Numbered from the stretch's first letter, positions 26,994 through 36,457 are shown. The stretch is DNA of 64,000 nucleotides from Coprococcus sp. (GCA_017935345.1 JAGBHU010000045.1:28024-92023), one strand, 5' to 3'. Made by a program: numbers and translations. The notes: generated by a model not told the origin, from the sequence alone.

Positions 26994-29444
26994 TTAGTTA
27001 TTAAACATTTTTATAATCTTTGTTGCAATTTCATCTGAGCCTACATCATAACATGTATTGCTGATATATACCTCACTACTTGCTCCCATTCCTCCATGAA
27101 TACACCAATGGGTTTCATCATTACCGTCATTAACATATGGTCCCCATGCTCTTATGGATTCCTGAGCCTTTTCCTCTGAAACGCCAAGACTGACAAGATA
27201 GGCTTTTACATCATCGGCAGTATCAAACTGCCCGATATATATTGCGATATGCTCATAATCTCCATTTGCATAATAAGCGATTACATCACCCGGTGCAAGA
27301 TTATCATAAGAGAAATCCTCTATAACGCCGTTTAACGTATATTCCTTCCTGTCCTGCCATGCTTTACCATCTGACAAAACAGCCTCGGCTGTGATATCAC
27401 TATTGATCCATGCTGAACAGTTGCTGGCAGAATTGATAACAATGCCGCCTTCATCATAACCATTATATTGAACCGTATTCTTTATGGCGACATCATCTCC
27501 GCCTGCATACTGAAGCGCTTGTGTCACAAATACATTGCATGGAACACCGGTCTCTCCCAGAAGATTGTTCATCACTCTCTTCATCCATAAATCATAGTCA
27601 CAATTCATATTGCCACAGAAAATCTTTGAATATGCAATGCCATATTTATCAAATTTGTATATATAGTCACCCTTTGTTTTGGATGTATTGGTAACACACA
27701 TACCATTGACATCGCTATAGTAATAAACTTTCTTACCGTTTATTTTCGCAGTCTTATAGCCTGCAGATGATTTATTTAAACCATATCCTGTTTTATATAT
27801 CGAACACTTTTTAGCTGTATCATAATATACATACTTGTATACCCTGCCTGACTTACTGATATATGCAGCCTTTCTTGCAGTAAGTGTATACCATCCGTTT
27901 GTTCTTACCGTTTTCCCCTTCTTATCAAGGCAATAATAATTTCCATTTACTTCTACAACGGCTCTTTTAGTCTTCTTCCATGTTGAGCCATCATACTTCC
28001 AATAGGTTCCCTGATATGACTTTTGAGCATAGTTTGACCTGTAATACTTAACAGCTACAACACCCTTTTCATTTGTCTTCATGTAAGTGTTTTCAAACTT
28101 TGGAACCCATACATTTCTTGCATATTTCCATTTGCCGTTTTCATTAAAGTAATATTTATATGTACTTTTGGAAACTGTCAGCCTGTTAATGACAACACCC
28201 TTCTTGACATAGTAATAAGTCTTATTATTGTCCTGATACCATTTCGTACCTGTATATCTTACACCATTACCTTTAAAAAGATAATATGTACCGTTTATCT
28301 CATATATGCCTTTGCCCACAAACTTCCATTTGCCGTTTACAAGCTGCTTAAATTTATTCTTATTTTTTCCCTTATATGCATCCGTATAAAAAATCTTAGA
28401 GCATATACCTTCTTCGTTGTAGTATTTAAGCATATTCTTCATGGAAAGCCATGTATTCGTCACTGCCTTTCCATTATCCTGAAAATAGTAATAATATCTT
28501 CCAACCTTTTTCTCGGTATTATTCAATTTTATTCCGTTTATATAGTAATAATGGCTGCCCTTAATCGTAAACAATCCGTTTGCCAGTTCTCCTGTCTTGT
28601 CAAATCTGTATGATACCGCATCAATGGTTACAGCCTTTCCTTTAACCATATTGCATGTCGTACCCGTATATTGAAAACAGTTTTTGCCGTCAAATACAAG
28701 ACCGACATGACCGTCAACGACCTTTATCTGCTTATCCTGAACCTGATACCAGCCATCGGCATTTATCAGTCGTCCTTCCTGAAACAAATCATAATGACCT
28801 GCTCTTGCTACAATATCCGTAGCCAGTTTACCCTCCGTATAATAAAGTCCTGCATACCATCCTGTCACGCGAACAGAATAATCTTCATTATAGTGAAAGC
28901 TTGTCATTCTTGTTGTATATTCCGCCTTCTTATCGGCTATGACGAGAGAAATCTTCTGTGTCTTTTCATTATATTTCTTTGATTTCAGCTTTATAAAGCT
29001 GCTGTCATGATATGTTCCTCTATACTTACTGCTTCCGTCTGCCACAACAAGATAGAACTTTTCTTCATATGTTAATAAACAATATGTAACCTCTGTACTT
29101 GAATCTACAACCGAACCTATGAAATAGTCTTCATCCTGTGCATATTCCAAATCAAAGGAACCATTGCTTGTATTTGAAAACTTATGCTTCTTTGTGTTTA
29201 TTTTCAATTCAGATTCTACTGCCGCATCAAAAACAGTTGCGATGATAAACGTATCATCATCAACACCAACAGCAATATCATCATTATCACAATCTGCATT
29301 CAGTCCTTCATCATCAATATCGTTATTCTCAATAACCGAAGCGTTTTCATCATCTATCTCACTTGCTGACACTCCGATAACATTTGTCATTAAAAGTACA
29401 ACTATCATAATCAGTGAAATAAAATGCTTTAAAAACCTTTTCAT
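26994..29444 (-). CDS. Secreted cell-wall-binding protein with NlpC/P60-like C-terminal domain
   Basis: An 816-residue exported protein. A signal peptide (residues 1-28, LIMIVVLLMTNVIGVSAS) leads to an Asp-rich segment, then about 450 residues of aromatic repeats of the type GWYxxxGKxYYYxxNGK, which resemble the cell-wall/choline-binding repeats of Firmicutes surface proteins. The last 190 residues contain CNVFVTQALQYAGG, LAPGDVIAYY and DYEHIAIYIG plus HWCIHGG, consistent with a Cys-His NlpC/P60-like peptidoglycan hydrolase. It probably remodels or binds the envelope. Its promoter lies about 100 bases upstream. Confidence 0.82.
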   Translation of the reverse strand: MKRFLKHFISLIMIVVLLMTNVIGVSASEIDDENASVIENNDIDDEGLNADCDNDDIAVGVDDDTFIIATVFDAAVESELKINTKKHKFSNTSNGSFDLEYAQDEDYFIGSVVDSSTEVTYCLLTYEEKFYLVVADGSSKYRGTYHDSSFIKLKSKKYNEKTQKISLVIADKKAEYTTRMTSFHYNEDYSVRVTGWYAGLYYTEGKLATDIVARAGHYDLFQEGRLINADGWYQVQDKQIKVVDGHVGLVFDGKNCFQYTGTTCNMVKGKAVTIDAVSYRFDKTGELANGLFTIKGSHYYYINGIKLNNTEKKVGRYYYYFQDNGKAVTNTWLSMKNMLKYYNEEGICSKIFYTDAYKGKNKNKFKQLVNGKWKFVGKGIYEINGTYYLFKGNGVRYTGTKWYQDNNKTYYYVKKGVVINRLTVSKSTYKYYFNENGKWKYARNVWVPKFENTYMKTNEKGVVAVKYYRSNYAQKSYQGTYWKYDGSTWKKTKRAVVEVNGNYYCLDKKGKTVRTNGWYTLTARKAAYISKSGRVYKYVYYDTAKKCSIYKTGYGLNKSSAGYKTAKINGKKVYYYSDVNGMCVTNTSKTKGDYIYKFDKYGIAYSKIFCGNMNCDYDLWMKRVMNNLLGETGVPCNVFVTQALQYAGGDDVAIKNTVQYNGYDEGGIVINSASNCSAWINSDITAEAVLSDGKAWQDRKEYTLNGVIEDFSYDNLAPGDVIAYYANGDYEHIAIYIGQFDTADDVKAYLVSLGVSEEKAQESIRAWGPYVNDGNDETHWCIHGGMGASSEVYISNTCYDVGSDEIATKIIKMFNN

Positions 29445-29540
29445 AAAATCCTCCTAAAACTGTAACAATGTTTTTAAAAACATCTTCTATTTGTTACAAT
29501 TCTTTTACAATTTGAGTCCATTTTTATTAACAACAGGCTT

Positions 29541-29569
29541 AGTATACCGTATTATGTAACATAAGTCAA
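29541..29569 (-). promoter_or_regulatory. Sigma-A-type promoter of the 26994-29444 gene
   Basis: In minus orientation the sequence reads TTGACT, a 17-base spacer, then TATACT, close to the vegetative consensus. A TGTTACA heptamer lies within the spacer (29555-29561) and others flank it, so a repressor or activator acting here is plausible. The leader to the ATG would be about 90 bases. Confidence 0.75.
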
Positions 29570-29654
29570 ATATTTTTGTAACAATTCTTAACTATTTACG
29601 AATAACTGTTAAGATTTACCAATTAAAACAGATGGGATTTGTATGTTTCAGGCA

Positions 29655-29724
29655 TAAAAAACCGACAGCCTTCCGTTGTGTTCTCTGTAACAATTACAGT
29701 AGACACACCAGACTGCTGTCGGCC
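29655..29724 (-). terminator. Terminator after the 29750-30538 lipoprotein gene
   Basis: Arms CCGACAGC (29662-29669) and GCTGTCGG (29715-29722) enclose a long loop and are followed in minus orientation by a run of six T residues. It lies about 25 bases past the stop codon of the lipoprotein gene. Confidence 0.75.
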
Positions 29725-29749
29725 ATCATAATACAATGTCTTCTTTATA

Positions 29750-30538
29750 TTAGTCCGTATTTACAAGTGTGATGCTATCCAGTTTTCCATCTGTAAAAGA
29801 AAGCTCAAGTGAACTGTCATATGATTTTCCAGTAACGTAATAATCCATTTCTTTACGGTCTATATCCGTACTGTCACTTTCATAATAGTAATCCGGTTCT
29901 CCCATCAATGTCTTTACCTCATCAATTGTCATACCAAACGTGACACCATTACATAACGTCACATCAGGATTTACGTCACGATAATCCAGCACCTCAAAAG
30001 AAAATCCGTAAATCTCGCAGTCCTTCAGCTCCTTATCGGCATCTGTAAAATTCTTAAAACGTACATAGAATTGCTCTTCGGCTTCATTTTCCGCAGTTAC
30101 ACTTGTTGTATACATATTGCTCTCCAGCTTCTCGCTCTTATATTCCTCATCAATCATAAACCCTGCTGCCTCAACATCTGCAAGTGTCATAGGAAATGTA
30201 TAAATCTCTCCGTCCAAGGCAAATTCCAGTGTTTTCCAATCATTTGAAGAAAAAGCGAAATCTGTTTTTGGTGTATTCTTTTTATCTGTACCACTTGTAT
30301 TACCGTCTGTATCTTCTTTGGTGGTATCTTCTTCCGTTGTTGTTTCTTCCGTTGTCTCCTCCTCGGTAGTAACTTCCTCCGTTGTTACTTCTTCCGATGT
30401 TGTAATCGCCTCTGTTGTCGCCTCTGTCGTTACCTTGCTTTTTCTTCTGTCCTCCGTGTCATTATTACTGCACGCAGCCAATCCGCACATAATACCAATC
30501 AATATTGCTGATGTGGCAAATTTCTTTAATCTTTTCAT
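29750..30538 (-). CDS. Lipoprotein with Thr/Glu-rich linker
   Basis: A 262-residue protein starting MKRLKKFATSAIL with a lipobox (CGLAAC), so it should be anchored to the outer face of the membrane. A disordered linker of about 60 residues made of TTEE-type repeats precedes a folded domain of about 170 residues ending in a segment like SmpA/OmlA or DUF4309 proteins (NGVTFGMTIDEVKTLMGEPDYY). AAAGGAG is 8 bases from the chosen ATG; two upstream in-frame ATGs are too close or lack a site. Function unknown. The first gene of a run of extracytoplasmic proteins. Confidence 0.78.
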   Translation of the reverse strand: MKRLKKFATSAILIGIMCGLAACSNNDTEDRRKSKVTTEATTEAITTSEEVTTEEVTTEEETTEETTTEEDTTKEDTDGNTSGTDKKNTPKTDFAFSSNDWKTLEFALDGEIYTFPMTLADVEAAGFMIDEEYKSEKLESNMYTTSVTAENEAEEQFYVRFKNFTDADKELKDCEIYGFSFEVLDYRDVNPDVTLCNGVTFGMTIDEVKTLMGEPDYYYESDSTDIDRKEMDYYVTGKSYDSSLELSFTDGKLDSITLVNTD

Positions 30539-30560
30539 TTTCATTTCTCCTTTAAACAAA

Positions 30561-30662
30561 AATAATGTACATGAAACAAATTCCAGTCAAATACCAAATG
30601 TATTAAGAAATATACATCCTGTCCTAATACAAACAACTGCCGTTTATTTCATGTACATTATT
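30561..30662. repeat. Inverted repeat with 16-base perfect arms
   Basis: AATAATGTACATGAAA (30561-30576) pairs exactly with 30647-30662, with 70 bases between. It sits directly upstream of the lipoprotein start, so it is in its leader or promoter region. It could be a hairpin-forming leader or a small palindromic element. The rest of 30539-30763 shows nothing further. Confidence 0.7.
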
Positions 30663-30763
30663 GTAAAGAATCTCTGAATATAGCAAGCGAAAATTAGTTG
30701 CAACTCCGGCAACTAATGGTGGCAAAGGCTCAAAATCCTTATTTCATCAAACTCATATCCGGC

Positions 30764-31870
30764 TTATTCTGACAGATTCATTACATCCAGATAGAAATTG
30801 CAGTCCATAGCGGTCTCATTTTCATATGAATATCCATGGATTGAATAGATATCACCATTCTTCATATCACAATATGCCACAAAATTATAATCATATCTCT
30901 TTTTACGCTTAGAACATCTCATAACGGAATATGTATAATAGTAAAAAGTCCTTCCGTTTACCTCTGTCTGCCCTTCCGTAATGATTCTTGAAAATCCTGC
31001 AAGAGAATGCTTATCCGCCTTCTCCTTTGCAGTTTGCCATGTATAATTTGATGTAGCCAAATTTATATAAATCTTTTCTTTCTCTGACAGATATGTTTTA
31101 CCTGTAATATTATCGGAAACAAGATAACACTCTTCCGGAAGATTATATGCGACTTCCAACGTTCCATCCGCATATTGCAACGAGTCATGCGACAAATACT
31201 CATTTTCTGAACTAATGCTTTCATCAGGGAGCCAACCGGTTCCTACCGCATCATCCTTTTCGTCTGTAGGAGCCGCGTTGTCAATGATCTGCTCTACCTC
31301 GCCGAACGCCTCATTATATAATAATGTACGGGCTTTCTCATCAAGATTATCCACATCGATACCGTCATATCTTATACATACAAAAAATCTTCTGTCATTA
31401 TCGGCAGGTGTTAAATATACCTCAAAATACGATTGGCTATATTCCGCCCCTCTTTCGCCCTCCATACTTAGTATATAATGTATATATTCACGTTCTTCAG
31501 GTTCCATGTGTTCGGGTTCACACTCTATCCTGTATCCTGAAGCAATCAGATTCTCAATCTTCTCCTCCCTGTTGTCCCAGAAATCATCACATGTATCATC
31601 TTCAACATCAATCTGAATCAGATATTCGTCCTTTAATCTGATATTCAGACAGCCGCTTTCATGAATATATGCTATGCACTCTGTGTTCAGATTAAATTTT
31701 ATGCCCTTAAATACAATTTCAAACCCGTTTTCTTCGCCAGTTTCTTTCACATCATTGGGCGGTACCTCATTATCGGCAAATGATATCACGCCCATAAACC
31801 AAAGTCCCATAAACACCGAAACCACAGAAAGGAAACAAGCTAATACAATACCTGCTGCCTTATTCATCAT
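30764..31870 (-). CDS. Membrane-anchored extracytoplasmic protein, partner of an HTH regulator
   Basis: A 368-residue protein with one N-terminal membrane helix (IVLACFLSVVSVFMGLWFMG) and a large exported domain with two similar halves. It ends in the segment EVNGRTFYYYTYSVM...YDYNFVAYCDMKNGDIYSIHGYS, which is closely matched by the protein at 34443-35552. The chosen ATG overlaps the stop of the HTH gene upstream, so the two are coupled. I do not recognise the domain; a sensor or surface-signal role beside the regulator is inferred. Confidence 0.75.
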   Translation of the reverse strand: MMNKAAGIVLACFLSVVSVFMGLWFMGVISFADNEVPPNDVKETGEENGFEIVFKGIKFNLNTECIAYIHESGCLNIRLKDEYLIQIDVEDDTCDDFWDNREEKIENLIASGYRIECEPEHMEPEEREYIHYILSMEGERGAEYSQSYFEVYLTPADNDRRFFVCIRYDGIDVDNLDEKARTLLYNEAFGEVEQIIDNAAPTDEKDDAVGTGWLPDESISSENEYLSHDSLQYADGTLEVAYNLPEECYLVSDNITGKTYLSEKEKIYINLATSNYTWQTAKEKADKHSLAGFSRIITEGQTEVNGRTFYYYTYSVMRCSKRKKRYDYNFVAYCDMKNGDIYSIHGYSYENETAMDCNFYLDVMNLSE

Positions 31871-32639
31871 AAACCCTACTTTCCTTTTCACTCTCATCCT
31901 CTACCAATATGTGCCATTTATTTTCCTTGCGTACCCTGCGTATTTCCATACAAAGCAATATAAGGATACAGAAAAACAACAGCATCAAAATCCCCGGTAC
32001 TACCAGTGTCGGAACATAATAGTCCAAATAGATTGACTGCTGGTCAGCATCGGTATAGCATTCTATATAATCACCATCCCTGATACCATCCATATCCAGC
32101 CATACCGTTTCCAGCACCTTACGATATTCTTCATCCGTAAAACTAATATCTGCCTTGGTATATTGCTGATATACCCTTTCCACCCTTGCATTTGCCACAT
32201 GTTCATTATTCTTATCCCATTCATTATTCGAAAGCACCATAATAAAAACCGTACAACAAAATAAGAACAACATTCCCGCAAGCATGGCACATATACTGAG
32301 ACGCCATGTACCGGCACCGCCACGCATTTTCTTTAAAGATGTCATATTTACTCTTTGAATTACCGGTTTATTTTCCGTCTCATTATTATCGTTGGATTCC
32401 AATTCATCCTGAGTTGCCGAATGATCTGATACCAATACTTCTCTTCCACGGATCAGCTCATCTATACTCACACCAAACATTTCACAAATGTCCATCAGCT
32501 TATCCAAATCCGGATATGCTTTATCGAGTTCCCATTTGGATACTGCCTGCCGGCTCACACCGATTTTTGCGGCAAACTCCTCCTGACTCATATTTGCCGC
32601 TTTACGATATTCTAAAATTCTAGCCCCTATTAATACCAT
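31860..32639 (-). CDS. Membrane-anchored XRE-family HTH regulator
   Basis: About 259 residues. An N-terminal HTH_3 domain (ARILEYRKAANMSQEEFAAK and GVSRQAVSKWELDKAYPDL) is followed by a charged linker, a membrane helix (about residues 120-145), an extracytoplasmic loop of about 55 residues and a second helix near the C-terminus. Such membrane-bound XRE proteins occur throughout Clostridia. The start at 32639 gives the shortest complete HTH; an ATG at 32666 is also possible. It is a paralogue of the regulator at 35539-36339. Confidence 0.85.
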   Translation of the reverse strand: MVLIGARILEYRKAANMSQEEFAAKIGVSRQAVSKWELDKAYPDLDKLMDICEMFGVSIDELIRGREVLVSDHSATQDELESNDNNETENKPVIQRVNMTSLKKMRGGAGTWRLSICAMLAGMLFLFCCTVFIMVLSNNEWDKNNEHVANARVERVYQQYTKADISFTDEEYRKVLETVWLDMDGIRDGDYIECYTDADQQSIYLDYYVPTLVVPGILMLLFFCILILLCMEIRRVRKENKWHILVEDESEKESRVYDE

Positions 32640-32863
32640 GATTATATTTTCACTCCTATATTTCAATACTTCTATAGATACTCAAGAATTAAGTCTACAC
32701 CATCTCTTAAGCTCTTAATATATACTTTTTCATATATTCTCAGGTAGAAATATTATAGCAAATAGAAAAGTTAATGACAATTCCAATGCTGAATTTGCAG
32801 AATACTATTTTTTGTCAAAACACAGAGTTCCATTTATTTATAGAAACACAGCTTCCAACAGAA

Positions 32864-32901
32864 CAAAATACCGCAGTTTTTCAATCTGCGGTATTTTTAT
32901 T
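32864..32901 (-). terminator. Terminator after the 32943-34226 gene
   Basis: Arms AAATACCGCAG (32866-32876) and CTGCGGTATTT (32886-32896) with A/T-rich flanks on both sides. In minus orientation it follows the surface-protein gene by about 45 bases. The rest of 32640-32942 has no gene. Confidence 0.8.
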
Positions 32902-32942
32902 TTAAAAAGTAATTTGCCATGTAATATTGCGTATATGATATT

Positions 32943-34226
32943 TTATTTTTGCCTTTTTACAATGGAGATTGTTCCCAATCCCACAAGCGACATGAATAAT
33001 AATCCCATAACCAAATATAGATGTACAGTATCTCCAGTCTTTGGTGAATTATTGTTTACTATGGCTTCTGTGGTCACATCTTCTGTTGGCTGCTCCTCTG
33101 TGGTCGCATCTTCTGTCGGTTGCTCCTCCGTGGTCGCATCTTCTGTCGGCTGCTCCTCCGTGGTCGCATCTTCTGTTGGTTGTTCCTCCGTGGTCACATC
33201 TTCTGTCGGCTGCTCCAATTTAGGAATAGCCCGTGTCTCTTTTTCACCACAGCTTGAACATACTCTTTCTTCCTCACCCTCAGCATCTACGGTAGCTTGT
33301 ATGGATACAGTCCAGTCCCCAAAGCTATGCGCCAAAACCGGTATTGTCTTCGTATCTAATATCTTTTTACATACAGTACAGCCAATTTCTTTGCTTCCTG
33401 TTTCCTTACATGTTGCTTCTTTTACAATCGTTCCTTCTCCGGCGGTATGTCCCGTTGCAGAAATTGTCTCCGTTTCCATAATTATATTACATTTAGTACA
33501 TCTTTTTTCTTTTTCGCCTGTTTCTTCGCAGGTAGCTTCTTTTATGATTGTCCATTCTCCGGCAGTATGTCCCGTTGCAGGAACAGAATTCTTTTCACAA
33601 ACCTCATTACATACAGTACACCGCTTTTCCTTGGTGCCATCCGTATTACACGTAGGCTGCTTTGTAACGACTTCACTGACTTTTGAATGGCTACACGAGG
33701 TTGTTACACTGTTCTTAGACAAAACAGGTACATCATCAAAAGTGTATTTGCGAGGATCAACTGCGTATCCATAGCCATTAAAATAAAACTTGCAGTCCGG
33801 CTTTAATACAGTAAAGGTCGCAATAAGAAGCGTTCCACTCTTTGTCAGATAAGTATCATCATCCTTCTCCCAATATATTCCGTCATTTTCCTTCTTTAAT
33901 ACAGGATTTGAATAAACACTGCCATTACTATAGGATTCCAGCTTCATCGCATCATCATTATAGGCTAACCTGAACATAAGCATATCATAACAAGCTCCTG
34001 TTTTTTGATCATAAGGGGCATTAAAATCAACACACACCGTAATCGTTTCTCCAACATCTACCTGTGTTTTACTACATGTTATTGTAAGTATCGTCCCTGA
34101 ATCAGTTGCAGCAGCCTCAACTGTCGGATAATCAGCAATACCGGTATTGCTGATTACCATTATGAACAACATCACAATAGACAAGACAGCCTTAACAATT
34201 TTTTGTTTTTTACTTTTCCTTTTCAA
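32943..34226 (-). CDS. Surface protein with cohesin-like domain, CxxC repeats and sortase-like tail
   Basis: A 427-residue exported protein. A signal peptide (residues 1-38) precedes a beta-sandwich of about 130 residues that looks like a cohesin or cohesin-like domain (TQVDVGETITVCVDFN, FRLAYNDDAMKLESY, GTLLIATFTVL). Then come four degenerate repeats of about 45 residues, each with a Cys-x2-Cys such as EKRCTVCN and GHTAGEW. Five copies of TTEEQPTEDA form a stalk. The end is SPKTGD, a membrane helix and a basic tail, a variant sortase signal. It is probably wall-anchored; the partner is unknown. Confidence 0.8.
   Translation of the reverse strand: MKRKSKKQKIVKAVLSIVMLFIMVISNTGIADYPTVEAAATDSGTILTITCSKTQVDVGETITVCVDFNAPYDQKTGACYDMLMFRLAYNDDAMKLESYSNGSVYSNPVLKKENDGIYWEKDDDTYLTKSGTLLIATFTVLKPDCKFYFNGYGYAVDPRKYTFDDVPVLSKNSVTTSCSHSKVSEVVTKQPTCNTDGTKEKRCTVCNEVCEKNSVPATGHTAGEWTIIKEATCEETGEKEKRCTKCNIIMETETISATGHTAGEGTIVKEATCKETGSKEIGCTVCKKILDTKTIPVLAHSFGDWTVSIQATVDAEGEEERVCSSCGEKETRAIPKLEQPTEDVTTEEQPTEDATTEEQPTEDATTEEQPTEDATTEEQPTEDVTTEAIVNNNSPKTGDTVHLYLVMGLLFMSLVGLGTISIVKRQK
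33064..33216 (-). repeat. 30-bp tandem repeats encoding TTEEQPTEDA
   Basis: Five nearly identical in-frame 30-base units encode the stalk of the surface protein at 32943-34226. Differences are mostly synonymous or Ala/Val swaps, so expansion and contraction between strains is likely. Confidence 0.85.
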
Positions 34227-34342
34227 AATATTTTCTCCTCTCTATACTTTAGATGTAACAAAATGCGGGATTAGTGCGTTACACAACTAAGCACACATAT
34301 TATTCGCTAAATATCTTAAAGCCTGAATATGGAACAATACAA

Positions 34343-34378
34343 CAAACCGCAGGTTGCTTTTTGTCAACCTGCGGTTAT
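34343..34378 (-). terminator. Hairpin after the 34443-35552 gene
   Basis: Twelve-base arms (AACCGCAGGTTG at 34345-34356 and CAACCTGCGGTT at 34365-34376) form a stable stem. The T tract in minus orientation is short and interrupted, so termination may be partial. Confidence 0.65.
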
Positions 34379-34442
34379 AATGTAACTAAATTTTATTATT
34401 ATTCACTAAATCTAAATCAAAATTGTAGGCAATTAATTGTTT

Positions 34443-35552
34443 TTATGGTTCTTCAATCATCATAAATTTCTTATATGTATCTGCTTCAAGTGCCTCCGGA
34501 CTTACTTCTGAAAACGCAGAAACACGATATATTGCACCATTCTCCAAATCTGTGGCTGCTTCAAAATGATATTTTTCAATCTGCTCACCCATATTCTTAT
34601 ATTCTTCCGTATATATATAGTAATAGAAGGTTTTACCATTTACTTCTATGCTTTTTACAGCCGCCTTTGAATTTGTCCATATATTTGTTCCCTTGGTCAT
34701 CAGCCGCTTGGCATCCATATTAGAACGAATATAATCATCAACCACCGCTGATGCCGTTATATTTCTATTTGTATCACGATATGTCTTCATGCTGTAATAA
34801 TTTGGTTTTATTTCATGTGCAATCAAATAAAAATCATCCTCAATCCGATACGACACAAGCGTCTTCTCTTCTTTATTATATAATGAATCCTCTGCTACAA
34901 ATTCTTCAGAAAGCACCATATTGATTTCAGAATACATCTCATCCGCTATATACGTTGTTCCCGATGGTGTATTTGCCTTATCCGTTGGTCTCGCTCCGGC
35001 TAAAAGAGAATCCGCAATGAGAATATATGACTCATATTCCCTTATAAGCTCTTCTTCGGACTGAAATCGAATCTGGTCAATGCCAAGCAAACGCACCATT
35101 ATTTGAAAAGAATGTTCTTGATCTGCTGCCTTAAATGCCAGTAAAACATTTTCTCCCTCATCTTCATATACACAATATACATAAGAATTTCCACCAACGG
35201 CTATTTCATCAAATGGTTTTTTCAAATGAAACCAACTGTCAATATCAGAATTCAGGGAATCAATATCATTTATAGTTAAATCATAACTACCGTCTACTAC
35301 CGATATCCCCATATCAAACGTACCCTTGTCAGAATATGATAAACCTACTTCATCATTAACATATGCCATATTTTTGTTTGGAATGGAAATTTCAAATCCA
35401 TCGATGACCACAACACCCATATAATCAGTATTGGAAGCAGTATTTTTTATTGATACTTCATGCTTCTTCAATATCATAAATCCGGTTAATGTTACAATTA
35501 CCCCTGTTACGAATGCTATAACAACTATAAATATAGCTTTATTCCTTTTCAT
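34443..35552 (-). CDS. Membrane-anchored extracytoplasmic protein, second paralogue
   Basis: A 369-residue protein with an N-terminal membrane helix (AIFIVVIAFVTGVIVTLTGFMIL) and a large exported domain. It shares its layout and the segment VKSIEVNGKTFYYYIYTEEYK...ENGAIYRVSAFS with the protein at 30764-31870. Its ATG lies inside the last codons of the HTH gene at 35539-36339, so the two are coupled. Function unknown; probably the output or sensor partner of that regulator. Confidence 0.75.
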   Translation of the reverse strand: MKRNKAIFIVVIAFVTGVIVTLTGFMILKKHEVSIKNTASNTDYMGVVVIDGFEISIPNKNMAYVNDEVGLSYSDKGTFDMGISVVDGSYDLTINDIDSLNSDIDSWFHLKKPFDEIAVGGNSYVYCVYEDEGENVLLAFKAADQEHSFQIMVRLLGIDQIRFQSEEELIREYESYILIADSLLAGARPTDKANTPSGTTYIADEMYSEINMVLSEEFVAEDSLYNKEEKTLVSYRIEDDFYLIAHEIKPNYYSMKTYRDTNRNITASAVVDDYIRSNMDAKRLMTKGTNIWTNSKAAVKSIEVNGKTFYYYIYTEEYKNMGEQIEKYHFEAATDLENGAIYRVSAFSEVSPEALEADTYKKFMMIEEP

Positions 35553-36339
35553 TCTTTTTAAGCTCCCTTATCAATAAACCCAAAATAAGCAGTAATATGA
35601 TGACAATTGAAATAAGCATAATAATCGTACTGATATCATAATTAACCGATATCTTACCCGTATCATTATTGATATAACAATATATGTAATCACCGCCTCT
35701 TACTCCATTTGTATCCAGCAGCACAGTCCTTGCATCTGACAATCCGTCCTCATTATAGCCACTCACTTCAGCTAAAGAATACTGTTTATATACTTTATCC
35801 ACCTTAACAAGTGTCTTCTCACTATCCGATTTGTCCCATATCTGGCATAACATACAATGAACTATGATTACTGCCAATCCTGCCAATAGAATACTGACCA
35901 ATGTGATACTGACCTTTAACCCTATCCGTCTGGTCCTTCGTTTCGACTCCGGCTTTATTGCCGTTTCTGAATTTATCATCGCATCCGGAGCTATTGCCAT
36001 TTCTGATTTTATCGCCGTCTCCGGTTCTGTCTGTTCTATCGCTTCCGGCTGCGTTGAAATCATAATGCCATTTTCTGATATCGTGTTTTCTTCCTGTGAA
36101 GAAGATACTGAAATTTCATCATGATTTACCAATGCAGAAGTCCCTTCCGTTCCTTTCAACAAATAATCGACACTTACCTGAAATAATTCCGACATCTTTA
36201 AAAGCTTATAGACATCGGGCAAAGTCTTATCCAACTCCCACTTTGATACAGCCTGTCTGCTTACATCCATATACTCAGCGAACTCCTCCTGTGTCATGTT
36301 ATGTTTAATCCTTAATTTTAATAATTGTTCACCTATCAA
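35539..36339 (-). CDS. Membrane-anchored XRE-family HTH regulator, second paralogue
   Basis: A 266-residue protein starting MIGEQLLKLRIKHNMTQEEF with an HTH_3 domain (DVSRQAVSKWELDKTLPD), a long Glu/Ile/Ala-rich linker with repeats of SEMAI/PETAI type, a membrane helix (about residues 145-165), an extracytoplasmic loop and a second helix close to the C-terminus. It has the same architecture as the regulator at 31860-32639, and each is followed by a similar exported protein, so the pair was probably duplicated. Confidence 0.85.
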   Translation of the reverse strand: MIGEQLLKLRIKHNMTQEEFAEYMDVSRQAVSKWELDKTLPDVYKLLKMSELFQVSVDYLLKGTEGTSALVNHDEISVSSSQEENTISENGIMISTQPEAIEQTEPETAIKSEMAIAPDAMINSETAIKPESKRRTRRIGLKVSITLVSILLAGLAVIIVHCMLCQIWDKSDSEKTLVKVDKVYKQYSLAEVSGYNEDGLSDARTVLLDTNGVRGGDYIYCYINNDTGKISVNYDISTIIMLISIVIILLLILGLLIRELKKNEKE

Positions 36340-36457
36340 TGTGTTGCCCTCACTACTTTCATTCTCTTAAGTTTTGTCCCGTAGTTTTTCATTATATTAT
36401 TATATAATAATATAACTGGCACAATCCTTCCATTTGGAATTTTATCCATTCTGTACG

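Larger units (their letters stand above)
29445..29749. other. Intergenic region: 5' leader, promoter and repeated TGTAACA sites
   Basis: This 305-base stretch holds the leader and promoter of the 816-residue surface protein, four TGTAACA/TGTTACA heptamers (29461, 29492, 29555, 29577), and the terminator of the next gene. I see no coding region in it. Confidence 0.7.

Noticed and set aside
33064..33216. CRISPR-like or intergenic repeat
   Set aside because: The 30-base units are coding, in frame and without spacers.
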